Notes: generated by a model not told the origin, from the sequence alone. A stretch of 7,619 bases of DNA from an uncultured Eubacteriales bacterium (GCA_900545175.1 UQYF01000060.1:1-7619), one strand, 5' to 3'. Shown: positions 1-6,517, numbered from the stretch's first letter. Program-made: numbers and translations.

Positions 1-2
1 AA

Positions 3-16
3 TATAACTAGTTATA
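3..16. repeat. 14-nt perfect palindrome
   Basis: The bases TATAACTAGTTATA read the same on both strands. The site lies outside any gene, downstream of the hydrogenase terminator. It could be an operator for a gene to the left of the window, or a chance AT-rich palindrome. Nothing else in the first 68 bases could be assigned. Confidence 0.25.
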
Positions 17-68
17 CACTCATACACTAAATTAGCATGTTTTGACACCCGAACCTTATAAATAGTAA

Positions 69-109
69 AAGCCGCAGCTGCAGAATATGACTTTCTGCAG
101 CTACGGCTT
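69..109. terminator. Hairpin terminator at the end of the hydrogenase operon, possibly bidirectional
   Basis: Arms 69-84 and 94-109 are complementary over 16 positions with one C-A mismatch, around a 9-nt loop. On the minus strand the stem is followed by a U-rich stretch (UUUUACUAUUUAU). On the plus strand it is followed by a weaker one. It lies about 118 bp beyond the hydrogenase stop codon, with no convincing gene between, so it most likely ends the minus-strand transcript. Confidence 0.72.
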
Positions 110-227
110 CTGTTTATATTAAGTAAGTATGAACATTTTAAAAAATGAATATTTAAAATAATGCTCTGCAGGTTCAGGCTTTATCGCAGCTTCACCCATT
201 TTCTGCAGTGCCAAAATGCTGCTCTTA

Positions 228-1970
228 TCAGAACTCGAGCTGGTCAACAGCTCTGTACATGTGGTCAGTGTGAAGCAGATGATGTGATTCAGGTGATAAT
301 GGCTTTCCAAAGTATTCCTTATATATAGTATGTATCTGCGGATTGCAATGGCTGAAACGTATCTGCTTGTTCTTATCAAGCTTATATAACTCCTTAGCTC
401 TGTCTGCCGCCATCTCAACTCCATCGTGGATTGGCTGTCCGCCTCCGCCGACGCATCCGCCCGGACATGCCATGACCTCAACAAAATCATATGCTGCGTC
501 ACCGCGCTTTATAGCTTCAAGAAGCTTCCTTGTGTTGCCAAGTCCATGCACTGTGGCAGTCTTAACTTCGACACCGCCAACATCGAAGGTCGCTTCCTTC
601 CACGGTCCATTGCCAAGTCCTCGTACAACCTCAAATGCATCCGGATCCGGATTTTTTCCTGTTACAAGATTGTATGCTGTACGAAGTGCTGCCTCCATAA
701 CACCGCCTGTAGCTCCGAATATGACTCCGGCTCCCGAATATTCGCCAAGAGGGGAATCAAACTCTACTTCATCAAGCGCCATCGGATATACACTCTCTGC
801 GCGTATCATTCTGACTAACTCTCTGGTTGTAATTACAATGTCCACGTCCTGTCCAAAACCGGCATCAGCCATCTGCGGAAGCGCTGCTTCTCCTTTTTTA
901 GACACACAAGGCATTATAGATATAGAACATATTCTGGCAGGGTCTATGCCTGCTTTCTTTGCAAAGTAGCTCTTAGTAACAGCTCCGAACATCTGCTGCG
1001 GTGACTTAGCTGTCGAAAGATGGTCAACAAATTCAGGATACTGTGACTTTACAAAGCGTACCCAGCCCGGACAGCAGGATGTAAACATAGGGAATTTATT
1101 AAGGTTTCTTCTCTTTAGCTTCTCAACGAACTCTGTTCCCTCTTCCATGATTGTTAAGTCTGCGGAGAAATTCGTATCAAACACATAGTCAAAGCCCATA
1201 TGCTTTAATGTCGCAGCAAGCCTCTTCTCCGTAGCCTGCTCCTTTGTCATGCCAAGCTGCTCGCCCCATGCAGCACGCACAGACGGAGCCACCTGCACAA
1301 CAGTGATTACATCCGGGTCATTAAGTGCCGCAAATACTTTATCAGTGTCATCTCTTTCTCTTAATGCTCCCACAGGACAGTGTGTTATACACTGACCGCA
1401 TATCGCACAGTCAGCTTCCTCAATCGGGCGGTTTCCCGATACATTTACTGTCGTTCTGCTTCCTGTATTTACAACATCCCACACGCTGAGGCTCTGTACC
1501 TTGTCACAAATCTGTATGCATCTCATACACTTGATACATTTTGTATTGTCCCTTATAAGCGGGAAATCCATATTCCATGATGTCCTTTCAAGTTCCTCAC
1601 GAAATGGCACATCTATAATTCCGAGATTATTTGAAATAGACTGAAGTGAACAGTTGCCGCTTCTTACACAGGTAGCACAATGTCCATCATGCTGTGAAAG
1701 AATAAGCTGTACATTCATTTTTCTTATTTCTCTTACCTTAGGTGAGTTGGTATATATCTCCATTCCATCCTCAACCTTATTGTTGCAGGCTGTTATAAGC
1801 TTATCCTTGCCTTTAAGCTCCACAACGCAGACACGGCATGCCGCAATCTCGTTAATCTCCTTAAGATAACAAAGATGCGGAATATTTATTCCTATGCTGG
1901 CTGCTGCATTCATAATTGTTGTTCCTTCCGGAACACTGACTTTCCTGTTGTTTATTGTAAGATTTACCAT
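228..1970 (-). CDS. hydA: [FeFe] hydrogenase, CpI/HndD-like catalytic subunit with full set of Fe-S domains
   Basis: This is a 580-aa cytoplasmic hydrogenase that interconverts protons plus electrons and H2 at the H-cluster. Domains in order: a plant-ferredoxin-type [2Fe-2S] domain (C34, C45, C48, C62); a His-ligated [4Fe-4S] motif (H94, C98, C101, C107); two [4Fe-4S] clusters (C145, C148, C151, C155 and C188, C191, C194, C198); the H-cluster motifs TSCCPGW (297-303), MPCVSKKGEA (353-362) and EVMACPGGCVGGGGQ (498-512); and a small-subunit-type tail ending near residue 573. The expected H-cluster cysteines C300, C355, C502 and C506, and the proton-relay cysteine C299, are present, so it should be active. 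It starts inside the end of the NuoF/GltD fusion gene (7-nt overlap). Electrons probably pass between the accessory clusters and that fusion protein. The hydEFG maturases are not in the window. Confidence 0.97.
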   Translation of the reverse strand: MVNLTINNRKVSVPEGTTIMNAAASIGINIPHLCYLKEINEIAACRVCVVELKGKDKLITACNNKVEDGMEIYTNSPKVREIRKMNVQLILSQHDGHCATCVRSGNCSLQSISNNLGIIDVPFREELERTSWNMDFPLIRDNTKCIKCMRCIQICDKVQSLSVWDVVNTGSRTTVNVSGNRPIEEADCAICGQCITHCPVGALRERDDTDKVFAALNDPDVITVVQVAPSVRAAWGEQLGMTKEQATEKRLAATLKHMGFDYVFDTNFSADLTIMEEGTEFVEKLKRRNLNKFPMFTSCCPGWVRFVKSQYPEFVDHLSTAKSPQQMFGAVTKSYFAKKAGIDPARICSISIMPCVSKKGEAALPQMADAGFGQDVDIVITTRELVRMIRAESVYPMALDEVEFDSPLGEYSGAGVIFGATGGVMEAALRTAYNLVTGKNPDPDAFEVVRGLGNGPWKEATFDVGGVEVKTATVHGLGNTRKLLEAIKRGDAAYDFVEVMACPGGCVGGGGQPIHDGVEMAADRAKELYKLDKNKQIRFSHCNPQIHTIYKEYFGKPLSPESHHLLHTDHMYRAVDQLEF

Positions 1971-3799
1971 ATTGCAGCTCTGCCTCCCTTGAATTTTCCA
2001 TATCCGAAGTGATCACATCTAAGACATCTTGATGCCTCCTGACATGCCTCCTCCTCACTCATTCCACATTCAAAAGGATCAAAGGTGCATTTGCGCTCTC
2101 CCGCTTCCTTCTCGGACAGATTTACGCGGCCGCATGCCGGCTTATCATCAAGGCTGGCTGACGGAATATCTACATCAACACTGATGAGGTGATGGTATCC
2201 GAGATACTCATCTATATTGGCAGCCGCAACCTTTCCCGCCGCGATTGCTCGTATAACAGTGGCCGGTCCTGTAACGCAGTCACCTCCTGCAAAAACACCC
2301 GGAAGATCGGAAATCTCGCTGTCCGCCATGGCTTTAATATTGCCTCTCTTTACAGGAATTCCCGCTTCCTCAAAATGTCTTGTCTCAATACCCTGCCCAA
2401 TAGCCACAATGACAATATCACAAGGAATTCTCACTTCATCCTTGGCCGAATCAACAGGTCTTGCTCTTCCCCACGCATCAATCTTACCTATAATCTGCGG
2501 CTTAGCCCAGAGTGCCTTTACATTGCCTTCCTCATCCGCCTCTATTCTGACAGGAGCGTGAAGCTCATATAGCTCACAGCCTTCCTCTAACGCTCCGTCA
2601 ACCTCCTCAGGAAGCGCTGTCATATCAAGCTTACGTCTTCTGTAAGCAATAATTGACTTATCAGCTCCAAGTCTCACCGATGAACGCACACAGTCCATAG
2701 CGACATTGCCGCCGCCGATTACAACAACCGTCTTTCCTGTAAAATCAGGCATATTTTCATGGCCTATATCATTCAAAAGCTCAACAGCGGATATAACACC
2801 CTTGCTATCCTCGCCTTCTATTCCTACCTTCTTATCCTGATGTGCTCCGATAGCGATATAGACAGCATCATACTCTTCACGAAGCTGCTTTATCGTGATA
2901 TCCTCACCAATCTTCGTGTTATACTTAACTTCAACTCCAGTTGAAAGAATTGCATCTAAATCCTCCTGAAGTCTCTCTCTCGGAAAACGATAATTTGGTA
3001 TACCATATCTTAACATACCGCCAAGCTTCGGCTTCATTTCATATACAACACATTTATGTCCCATAAGCGACAGGAAATATGCAGCCGAGAGACCGCCCGG
3101 ACCTCCGCCGACAATGGCAACCTTCCTGCCTGTCGGTTCACCGCACTCAGGAACAGGAACCTTTCCCGCATGATCTACCGCAAATCTCTTAAGACCGCGG
3201 ATATTTATTGAACTGTCAATCATGTTACGTCTGCATCTTGCCTCACACGGATGCTCACATATAAGGGCACAGGCTGTAGGAAACGGATTATCCTTGCGGA
3301 TAAGCTTCACTGCGTCTGCATATCTTCCTTCCCCTACAAGTGCGACATATCCCGGTATATCCACTCCTGCCGGACACAGAGCCACACAAGGTACAGGCTG
3401 TGTAATATGATATGTACATTTTCCTGTCTTGATATGTGCGATATAATCATCCTTGAAGCCTTCAAGCCCACGCATTACCATGCCTGCCGCCTCATAACCT
3501 ATAGCACAGTCTGCTGAATGGTTGATATCCTTTGCAAGCTTCTCAATCGTATCAAGAGTATTCATATCTGCCCTTCCGTCTAAAACATCCGATATGAGAT
3601 TGGCCAGCTGCCCGAGTCCCACTCTGCACGGCACACACTTGCCACATGTCTGTGCATGGCACAGGCGAAGGAAATTGAGTGCAAGGTCAACAGGGCATAT
3701 TCCCGGAGGGCTGGCAATAATCATGCGTTCAAGGTCCTTATACAGACTCTCAACCGTCTGTCCCGCCACATTTGCTGTGGCAATCTTAAGTCTACTCAT
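1964..3799 (-). CDS. NuoF C-terminal 4Fe-4S domain fused to GltD/NfnB-like NAD(P)H-FAD oxidoreductase
   Basis: This 611-aa iron-sulfur flavoprotein is the likely electron-transfer partner of the hydrogenase. Residues 1-128 match the C-terminal cluster domain of NuoF/HydB: TCGKCVPC (C52, C55, C58), the fourth ligand C98, and the closing 'AHI..GKC'. The Rossmann FMN/NADH part of NuoF is absent. Residues 130-540 are GltD-like: N-terminal cysteines C138, C142, C177, C181, C185 and C189; an FAD-binding GGGPGG (231-236); an NAD(P)-binding GGGNVAMD (362-369) followed by YRRR (386-389), which in GltD/NfnB relatives fits NADPH; and a second FAD motif GVFAGGDCVTGPA (501-513). The tail carries CLRC (592-595). 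The start has GGAG 7 nt upstream and a promoter 43 nt upstream. I infer H2:NAD(P) chemistry, possibly bifurcating; the nucleotide preference is not shown by sequence alone. Confidence 0.93.
   Translation of the reverse strand: MSRLKIATANVAGQTVESLYKDLERMIIASPPGICPVDLALNFLRLCHAQTCGKCVPCRVGLGQLANLISDVLDGRADMNTLDTIEKLAKDINHSADCAIGYEAAGMVMRGLEGFKDDYIAHIKTGKCTYHITQPVPCVALCPAGVDIPGYVALVGEGRYADAVKLIRKDNPFPTACALICEHPCEARCRRNMIDSSINIRGLKRFAVDHAGKVPVPECGEPTGRKVAIVGGGPGGLSAAYFLSLMGHKCVVYEMKPKLGGMLRYGIPNYRFPRERLQEDLDAILSTGVEVKYNTKIGEDITIKQLREEYDAVYIAIGAHQDKKVGIEGEDSKGVISAVELLNDIGHENMPDFTGKTVVVIGGGNVAMDCVRSSVRLGADKSIIAYRRRKLDMTALPEEVDGALEEGCELYELHAPVRIEADEEGNVKALWAKPQIIGKIDAWGRARPVDSAKDEVRIPCDIVIVAIGQGIETRHFEEAGIPVKRGNIKAMADSEISDLPGVFAGGDCVTGPATVIRAIAAGKVAAANIDEYLGYHHLISVDVDIPSASLDDKPACGRVNLSEKEAGERKCTFDPFECGMSEEEACQEASRCLRCDHFGYGKFKGGRAAIW
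1983..1987 (-). promoter_or_regulatory. Ribosome binding site of the hydrogenase gene, inside the upstream CDS
   Basis: GGAGG on the minus strand lies 12 nt before the hydrogenase ATG, longer than the usual 6-9 nt. It sits within the last codons of the upstream fusion gene, whose TAA stop falls just after the hydrogenase ATG (ATATGGTAA). This arrangement suggests translational coupling, with ribosomes finishing the first gene reinitiating on the second. Confidence 0.65.
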
Positions 3800-3841
3800 A
3801 ATTCTTCTCCATTCTACAATGAATTTCGTACTTGTGTATAT

Positions 3842-3869
3842 CTTATACGATTTAATGCACTAAAGTCAA
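3842..3869 (-). promoter_or_regulatory. Sigma-A-like promoter of the hydrogenase operon
   Basis: On the minus strand, TTGACT (3869-3864) and TATAAG (3847-3842) are separated by 16 bp. The transcript would start near 3835, giving a leader of about 36 nt before the ATG at 3799. No hairpin terminator is visible between the protease stop at 3896 and this promoter, so read-through from the protease gene is also possible. I saw no clear Rex-type operator (TTGTTAA-N4-TTAACAA-like). Confidence 0.6.
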
Positions 3870-3895
3870 TGAAAGATAAATAATAGACAAACTTA

Positions 3896-5716
3896 TCACT
3901 TTCTGATACTCTCTATCGCTTTGTAGACATTAAGTGTTCCATATCCAAACAGTGCATCCGGATATCTGTAGTCCTCCCTTCTGTCAGCACCATTCACAAG
4001 AAAATTCTTCACTGTGTATGAGCGCATATAAGGATAGAAGCCTTTTACAATGCCATACTCAAGTATAAGTGCTGCACTGCCGCCTGTTATAGCCGCTGCA
4101 AGGCTGCTTCCGGTCATCTGTCCATATTCATCAGCCCTTCCTGGCAGCGGACACAGCACATTCACTCCGGGTGCCACAATGTCCGGCTTGCTGTCGCTAT
4201 ATATAGCCGTTCCTCTTCCACTTCCTATATATATGCTTCCATCCCTGTAATTGTAAGCTCCGGCTGTAATCGGCACATTGGTATTTCCGGGATCTGTTAT
4301 CGTATTGTACGGATCCGGCTGTAAAAAATATGTATCCGACCACAGGAATTCTTTATTGTTTATCCACATATTAAAGCCGCCTGAAAGCACGGAATATCCA
4401 TACGCTCTTATAGTCCATATTCCGGGAGACGGAGTGATAAAGCGCATCGCCACAAAATTAAGCCCCGACACTGCCTGATTAAGACCGTAAAATATTTCTA
4501 TCTGAGTCCCTTCAAGTATGAATCTGAGCGTTGTCTGTTCATTTATCTTAGGCGGGACTCTCTGCTCAATTCTGCCTATAGGAGATATAAATTCGAGTGA
4601 GAACACTTCCGGCGGCTGTGACCATAGCACACAATAAAAGCCCTTTTCATTCTCTCCTACATTTATTTCAATAGGAATACATTCCGCATCTGGCAGCAGG
4701 TTTCCGCGGAAATGAAGCCTGCTGTTGGCATAATTGCCGGTACATGTCGTAAGGCAGCGCCCTATATTTCTTCCTATATTGTCAAGATAATCCGAAAGCA
4801 CAGTGCTGCCCATATGGGATGATATATTACTCCCAAGACCTATAATAATAGATATAGGCATTCCTGCCCGCTGTGCATACTGTTCAAGAAAACGTATTCC
4901 AAGTATTATATCTATCTCTGAATAACAAAGTGCATTATCATTCACCAGGTAGAATTCTCTAAGATAGCGCTTCGCCTGCTTAAGCTTGACAATGACAAGC
5001 CTCGCTCCCGGTGCCGCACCTGTAAAACCTCTATCCGGTTTTTCCTGTCCTGCCGCAAGCCCTGCAAGCATCGTTCCATGTCCGCCGGCTTCATCCGTAA
5101 CAGGAACTACAGCCTGCGGATCAGATGATGAGAGCGCCTCGTTTATCGCAGCATTATTATACACTTTTCCATACGCTGCCAGATTATCAAGCTCCGGTTC
5201 TGCATTTATATTTACACTATTTCTTTTTCCGTCTCCTGATATCATATTTCCGGAAACGCCACGTATGCCATTGTCATCCATCACATCCTGTGTTATCCGG
5301 CGGTTCACCGGCTCACTTTCGGCTGTCTGATCCCATATGGCATCTATGATACTGCTTCCGTCCTCCCTTATGAACACTTCATGGTCATATCTTATTCCTG
5401 TATCGACTATGCCTATAAGCGTTCCGGTTCCCCTGAGCGTCAGAAAAGGCTGTTCTCTCACCTGCGTGATTCCTGCCGCCGCCATTGCGCCATAATCCTG
5501 AACTCCACATACAATGGGAAAAGAGGTGTACCCGAAATTTTCGTAGTCCACCTCTCCTGTCTCATTCCTATTAAGATGTATTATTCCCCATCTGTCATCT
5601 ATCTGTGTTACGCAATAGTCCTTAAAACCCTCCGCACCCGGGTCAAACTCATCCGAACGCCTGTACAAAAGGTCGATATATTCCTCGCCGGTTATATATT
5701 TTCCACAGTTGTCCAT
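3896..5716 (-). CDS. S8 family subtilisin-like serine peptidase, Csp-type architecture
   Basis: This is a 606-aa serine protease from the ATG at 5716. Catalytic motifs, numbered from that ATG: Asp105 in GIVDTG, His213 in GGHGT, oxyanion Asn328 in CTGNYANS, and Ser538 in TGSSLAAA. The N-terminal ~95 residues resemble the short Csp prodomain. A beta-rich region of about 130 residues (roughly 333-465) sits between the Asn and Ser motifs, like the Csp jelly-roll. The KPDIVAPG motif and the closing FGYGTLNV fit the family. There is no signal peptide or membrane segment, as in Csp germination proteases. All catalytic residues are present, so it should be active, unlike CspA and CspC pseudoproteases. 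The Asp-His interval is unusually long (about 108 residues). The substrate is unknown; a spore-germination role is only one possibility. Confidence 0.94.
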   Translation of the reverse strand: MDNCGKYITGEEYIDLLYRRSDEFDPGAEGFKDYCVTQIDDRWGIIHLNRNETGEVDYENFGYTSFPIVCGVQDYGAMAAAGITQVREQPFLTLRGTGTLIGIVDTGIRYDHEVFIREDGSSIIDAIWDQTAESEPVNRRITQDVMDDNGIRGVSGNMISGDGKRNSVNINAEPELDNLAAYGKVYNNAAINEALSSSDPQAVVPVTDEAGGHGTMLAGLAAGQEKPDRGFTGAAPGARLVIVKLKQAKRYLREFYLVNDNALCYSEIDIILGIRFLEQYAQRAGMPISIIIGLGSNISSHMGSTVLSDYLDNIGRNIGRCLTTCTGNYANSRLHFRGNLLPDAECIPIEINVGENEKGFYCVLWSQPPEVFSLEFISPIGRIEQRVPPKINEQTTLRFILEGTQIEIFYGLNQAVSGLNFVAMRFITPSPGIWTIRAYGYSVLSGGFNMWINNKEFLWSDTYFLQPDPYNTITDPGNTNVPITAGAYNYRDGSIYIGSGRGTAIYSDSKPDIVAPGVNVLCPLPGRADEYGQMTGSSLAAAITGGSAALILEYGIVKGFYPYMRSYTVKNFLVNGADRREDYRYPDALFGYGTLNVYKAIESIRK

Positions 5717-5720
5717 CAAA

Positions 5721-5726
5721 CTTCCT
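5721..5726 (-). promoter_or_regulatory. Ribosome binding site that decides the protease start
   Basis: AGGAAG on the minus strand has its AGGA core 6 nt before the ATG at 5716, but only 3 nt before the in-frame TTG at 5719. The ATG is therefore the better start, and the protein is 606 rather than 607 residues. Confidence 0.6.
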
Positions 5727-5762
5727 GTATGCTTTTTCTAAATATTATGAGCATTCCGCAAA

Positions 5763-5791
5763 ATTATGCTTTTGGTCTTTGACAGAATCAA
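5763..5791 (-). promoter_or_regulatory. Sigma-A-like promoter of the S8 peptidase
   Basis: On the minus strand, TTGATT (5791-5786) and CATAAT (5768-5763) have an ideal 17-bp spacer. Transcription would start near 5756, about 40 nt before the ATG. This is the best match in the protease upstream region. Confidence 0.55.
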
Positions 5792-5832
5792 ACATTGTTT
5801 TTAAAAAAGATACAATATTTTTTATAAATTTG

Positions 5833-5872
5833 CGACCAATGACATTTAAACCGTACTTATGTAATGAAAGCA
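5833..5872 (+). promoter_or_regulatory. ECF-like promoter, site A
   Basis: CGACCAA, 12 nt, CGTACTTA, 3 nt and AATGAAAGCA occur in the same order and exact spacing as in site B upstream of the sigma factor gene (6447-6486). By my alignment 29 of 40 positions agree, and 25 of the matches fall in the three blocks. The CGTAC block resembles the -10 (CGT-type) element of ECF promoters, and CGACC would serve as -35. It faces right, away from the protease, towards the small secreted ORF 258 nt downstream. Confidence 0.6.
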
Positions 5873-6000
5873 AATGTGTGTTTATCACTTCGTAAATTTG
5901 TCTGAAAACTACATGAGCTTGAAATATCTATTTAGGGGTTGAATTTTGTTATGATTGTTTTTAACATTCAATTCGGTTTCTCATGCTAAAATACCTATTT

Positions 6001-6021
6001 ATTCTTCCATTCATGGAGAAT
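6001..6021. repeat. Short inverted repeat before the small-ORF promoter
   Basis: ATTCTTCCAT and ATGGAGAAT form a short stem with one bulged base and a loop of about four bases. No U-tract follows on the plus strand, so it is not an obvious terminator. It ends 20 bp before the -35 box at 6042 and could be an operator or simply a structure in a transcript from site A. Confidence 0.25.
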
Positions 6022-6041
6022 GAAATTAAAAAGCAACAGAA

Positions 6042-6069
6042 TTGACACAAAATACTATACATATATTAT
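6042..6069 (+). promoter_or_regulatory. Sigma-A-like promoter of the small secreted ORF
   Basis: A perfect TTGACA (6042-6047) is followed 16 bp later by TATTAT (6064-6069). The start would be near 6076, giving a leader of about 55 nt before the ORF at 6131. Confidence 0.55.
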
Positions 6070-6116
6070 ATATTCTGTGCGTGAATTACAAAACAATAAA
6101 TCAATGTTATAATATG

Positions 6117-6123
6117 AAAGGAG
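6117..6123 (+). promoter_or_regulatory. Shine-Dalgarno AAAGGAG of the AUA-start ORF
   Basis: AAAGGAG ends 7 nt before the ATA at 6131, which is optimal spacing. A TAG stop in the same frame at 6125-6127 rules out any start further upstream. The site therefore points to ATA as the initiation codon, or to the place where an ATG was lost. Confidence 0.6.
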
Positions 6124-6130
6124 TTAGCAA

Positions 6131-6307
6131 ATAAAAAAATTATTATGTATTATTTTATCAATTGTAACACTATTCACCATAAATACAACAACATTTGCAG
6201 CAACAGATAATCGATATAAAAATTTAAGTGAAATCACAACGGAAGAGCTTTCAAATTATGCTCTAAATTTTGCCAATACTTATGGTGTAAAATACATTAT
6301 CCAATAA
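6131..6307 (+). CDS. Small secreted peptide with apparent AUA start codon (or start-lost pseudogene)
   Basis: A 58-codon ORF begins ATA-AAA-AAA-TTA-TTA and ends TAA at 6305-6307. Its product reads like a textbook signal peptide: two lysines, a hydrophobic stretch (LLCIILSIVTLF), a polar region, then TTFAA as a likely signal peptidase I site near residues 24-26. The mature part would be about 33 residues, containing LSEITTEELSNYAL and ending GVKYIIQ. It has its own promoter, Shine-Dalgarno and terminator. No in-frame ATG, GTG or TTG stands at the right place. Either it starts at AUA (very rare), or an ATG-to-ATA change has silenced it. The short mature part may also mean the ORF is the leftover 5' end of a longer secreted protein. 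I do not recognise the family. Confidence 0.45.
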   Translation: MKKLLCIILSIVTLFTINTTTFAATDNRYKNLSEITTEELSNYALNFANTYGVKYIIQ

Positions 6308-6327
6308 CAAGGTAAAAAAATAAACTG

Positions 6328-6376
6328 CAAGCTCTCTTGCCTGTCTTGGACACGACAAAAGAGCTTGTTATATTTT
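6328..6376. terminator. Hairpin terminator after the small secreted ORF
   Basis: CAAGCTCTCTT (6328-6338) pairs with AAAAGAGCTTG (6357-6367) with one mismatch. The loop can form a further TGTC/GACA stem. TTATATTTT follows on the plus strand, and an A-rich run (6314-6323) precedes it, so it may also work in reverse. It separates the small ORF from the sigma factor operon. Confidence 0.65.
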
Positions 6377-6446
6377 AGAAAATCATATCAGATAAATTGA
6401 AAATGCAATTTTAACTCACATTAAAAATATATACTATTAAAAATAA

Positions 6447-6486
6447 CGACCAACCGCCACAAAAACGTACTTAATAAATGAAAGCA
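6447..6486 (+). promoter_or_regulatory. ECF-like promoter, site B (sigma factor autoregulation)
   Basis: This site has the same three blocks as site A: CGACCAA (6447-6453), CGTACTTA (6466-6473) and AATGAAAGCA (6477-6486), with identical spacing. It lies 31 bp before the sigma factor ATG at 6518. A promoter-like motif in front of an ECF sigma gene, repeated at a second locus, fits positive autoregulation. The 14-bp gap between CGACC and CGTAC is slightly short for a classic ECF spacer. Confidence 0.65.
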
Positions 6487-6517
6487 CTCAGAAATTCAAA
6501 GAAGGGAGGAAAAACGC

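Larger units (their letters stand above)
5717..6130. other. 414-bp gene-free regulatory spacer
   Basis: No supportable gene lies here. It holds, from left to right: the protease ribosome binding site and promoter (minus strand), an ECF-like promoter (plus strand, 5833-5872), an AT-rich stretch with only tiny ORFs, a short inverted repeat (6001-6021), a sigma-A-like promoter (6042-6069) and the ribosome binding site of the small ORF at 6131. Confidence 0.7.

Noticed and set aside
42..68. TTGACA at 42-47 as a plus-strand promoter
   Set aside because: The nearest -10-like sequences have wrong spacing (9 or 15 bp), and the transcript would run straight into the hairpin at 69-109.
160..210. CTGCAG copies at 166-171 and 203-208 as a repeat array with those in the terminator
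   Set aside because: CTGCAG is itself palindromic and the surrounding bases do not match, so there is no true repeat unit. No CRISPR array, tRNA or rRNA was seen anywhere.
119..502. 127-aa minus-strand ORF overlapping the end of the hydrogenase gene, including a 26-codon ATG-started part at 119-199
   Set aside because: Most of it is an out-of-frame shadow of the hydrogenase. The short 3' part lacks a good ribosome binding site and any recognisable sequence.
343..969. 208-aa plus-strand ORF opposite the hydrogenase gene
   Set aside because: It is antisense to a gene with every catalytic motif intact, shows no family motif, and its proline/serine-rich make-up is what antisense frames of such genes give.
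3828..3836. CGTACTT near the hydrogenase promoter as a third ECF site
   Set aside because: It matches only the -10-like block; no CGACCAA lies at the right distance, and it faces away from the hydrogenase genes.
4986..5330. 114-aa plus-strand ORF opposite the S8 peptidase
   Set aside because: It is antisense to the catalytic domain and has neither a ribosome binding site context nor family similarity.
6086..6113. Perfect TATAAT at 6108-6113 as the promoter of the small ORF
   Set aside because: The start would fall within the Shine-Dalgarno at 6117-6123, and the upstream -35 (TTACAA) is poor. TTGACA/TATTAT at 6042-6069 is a better fit.
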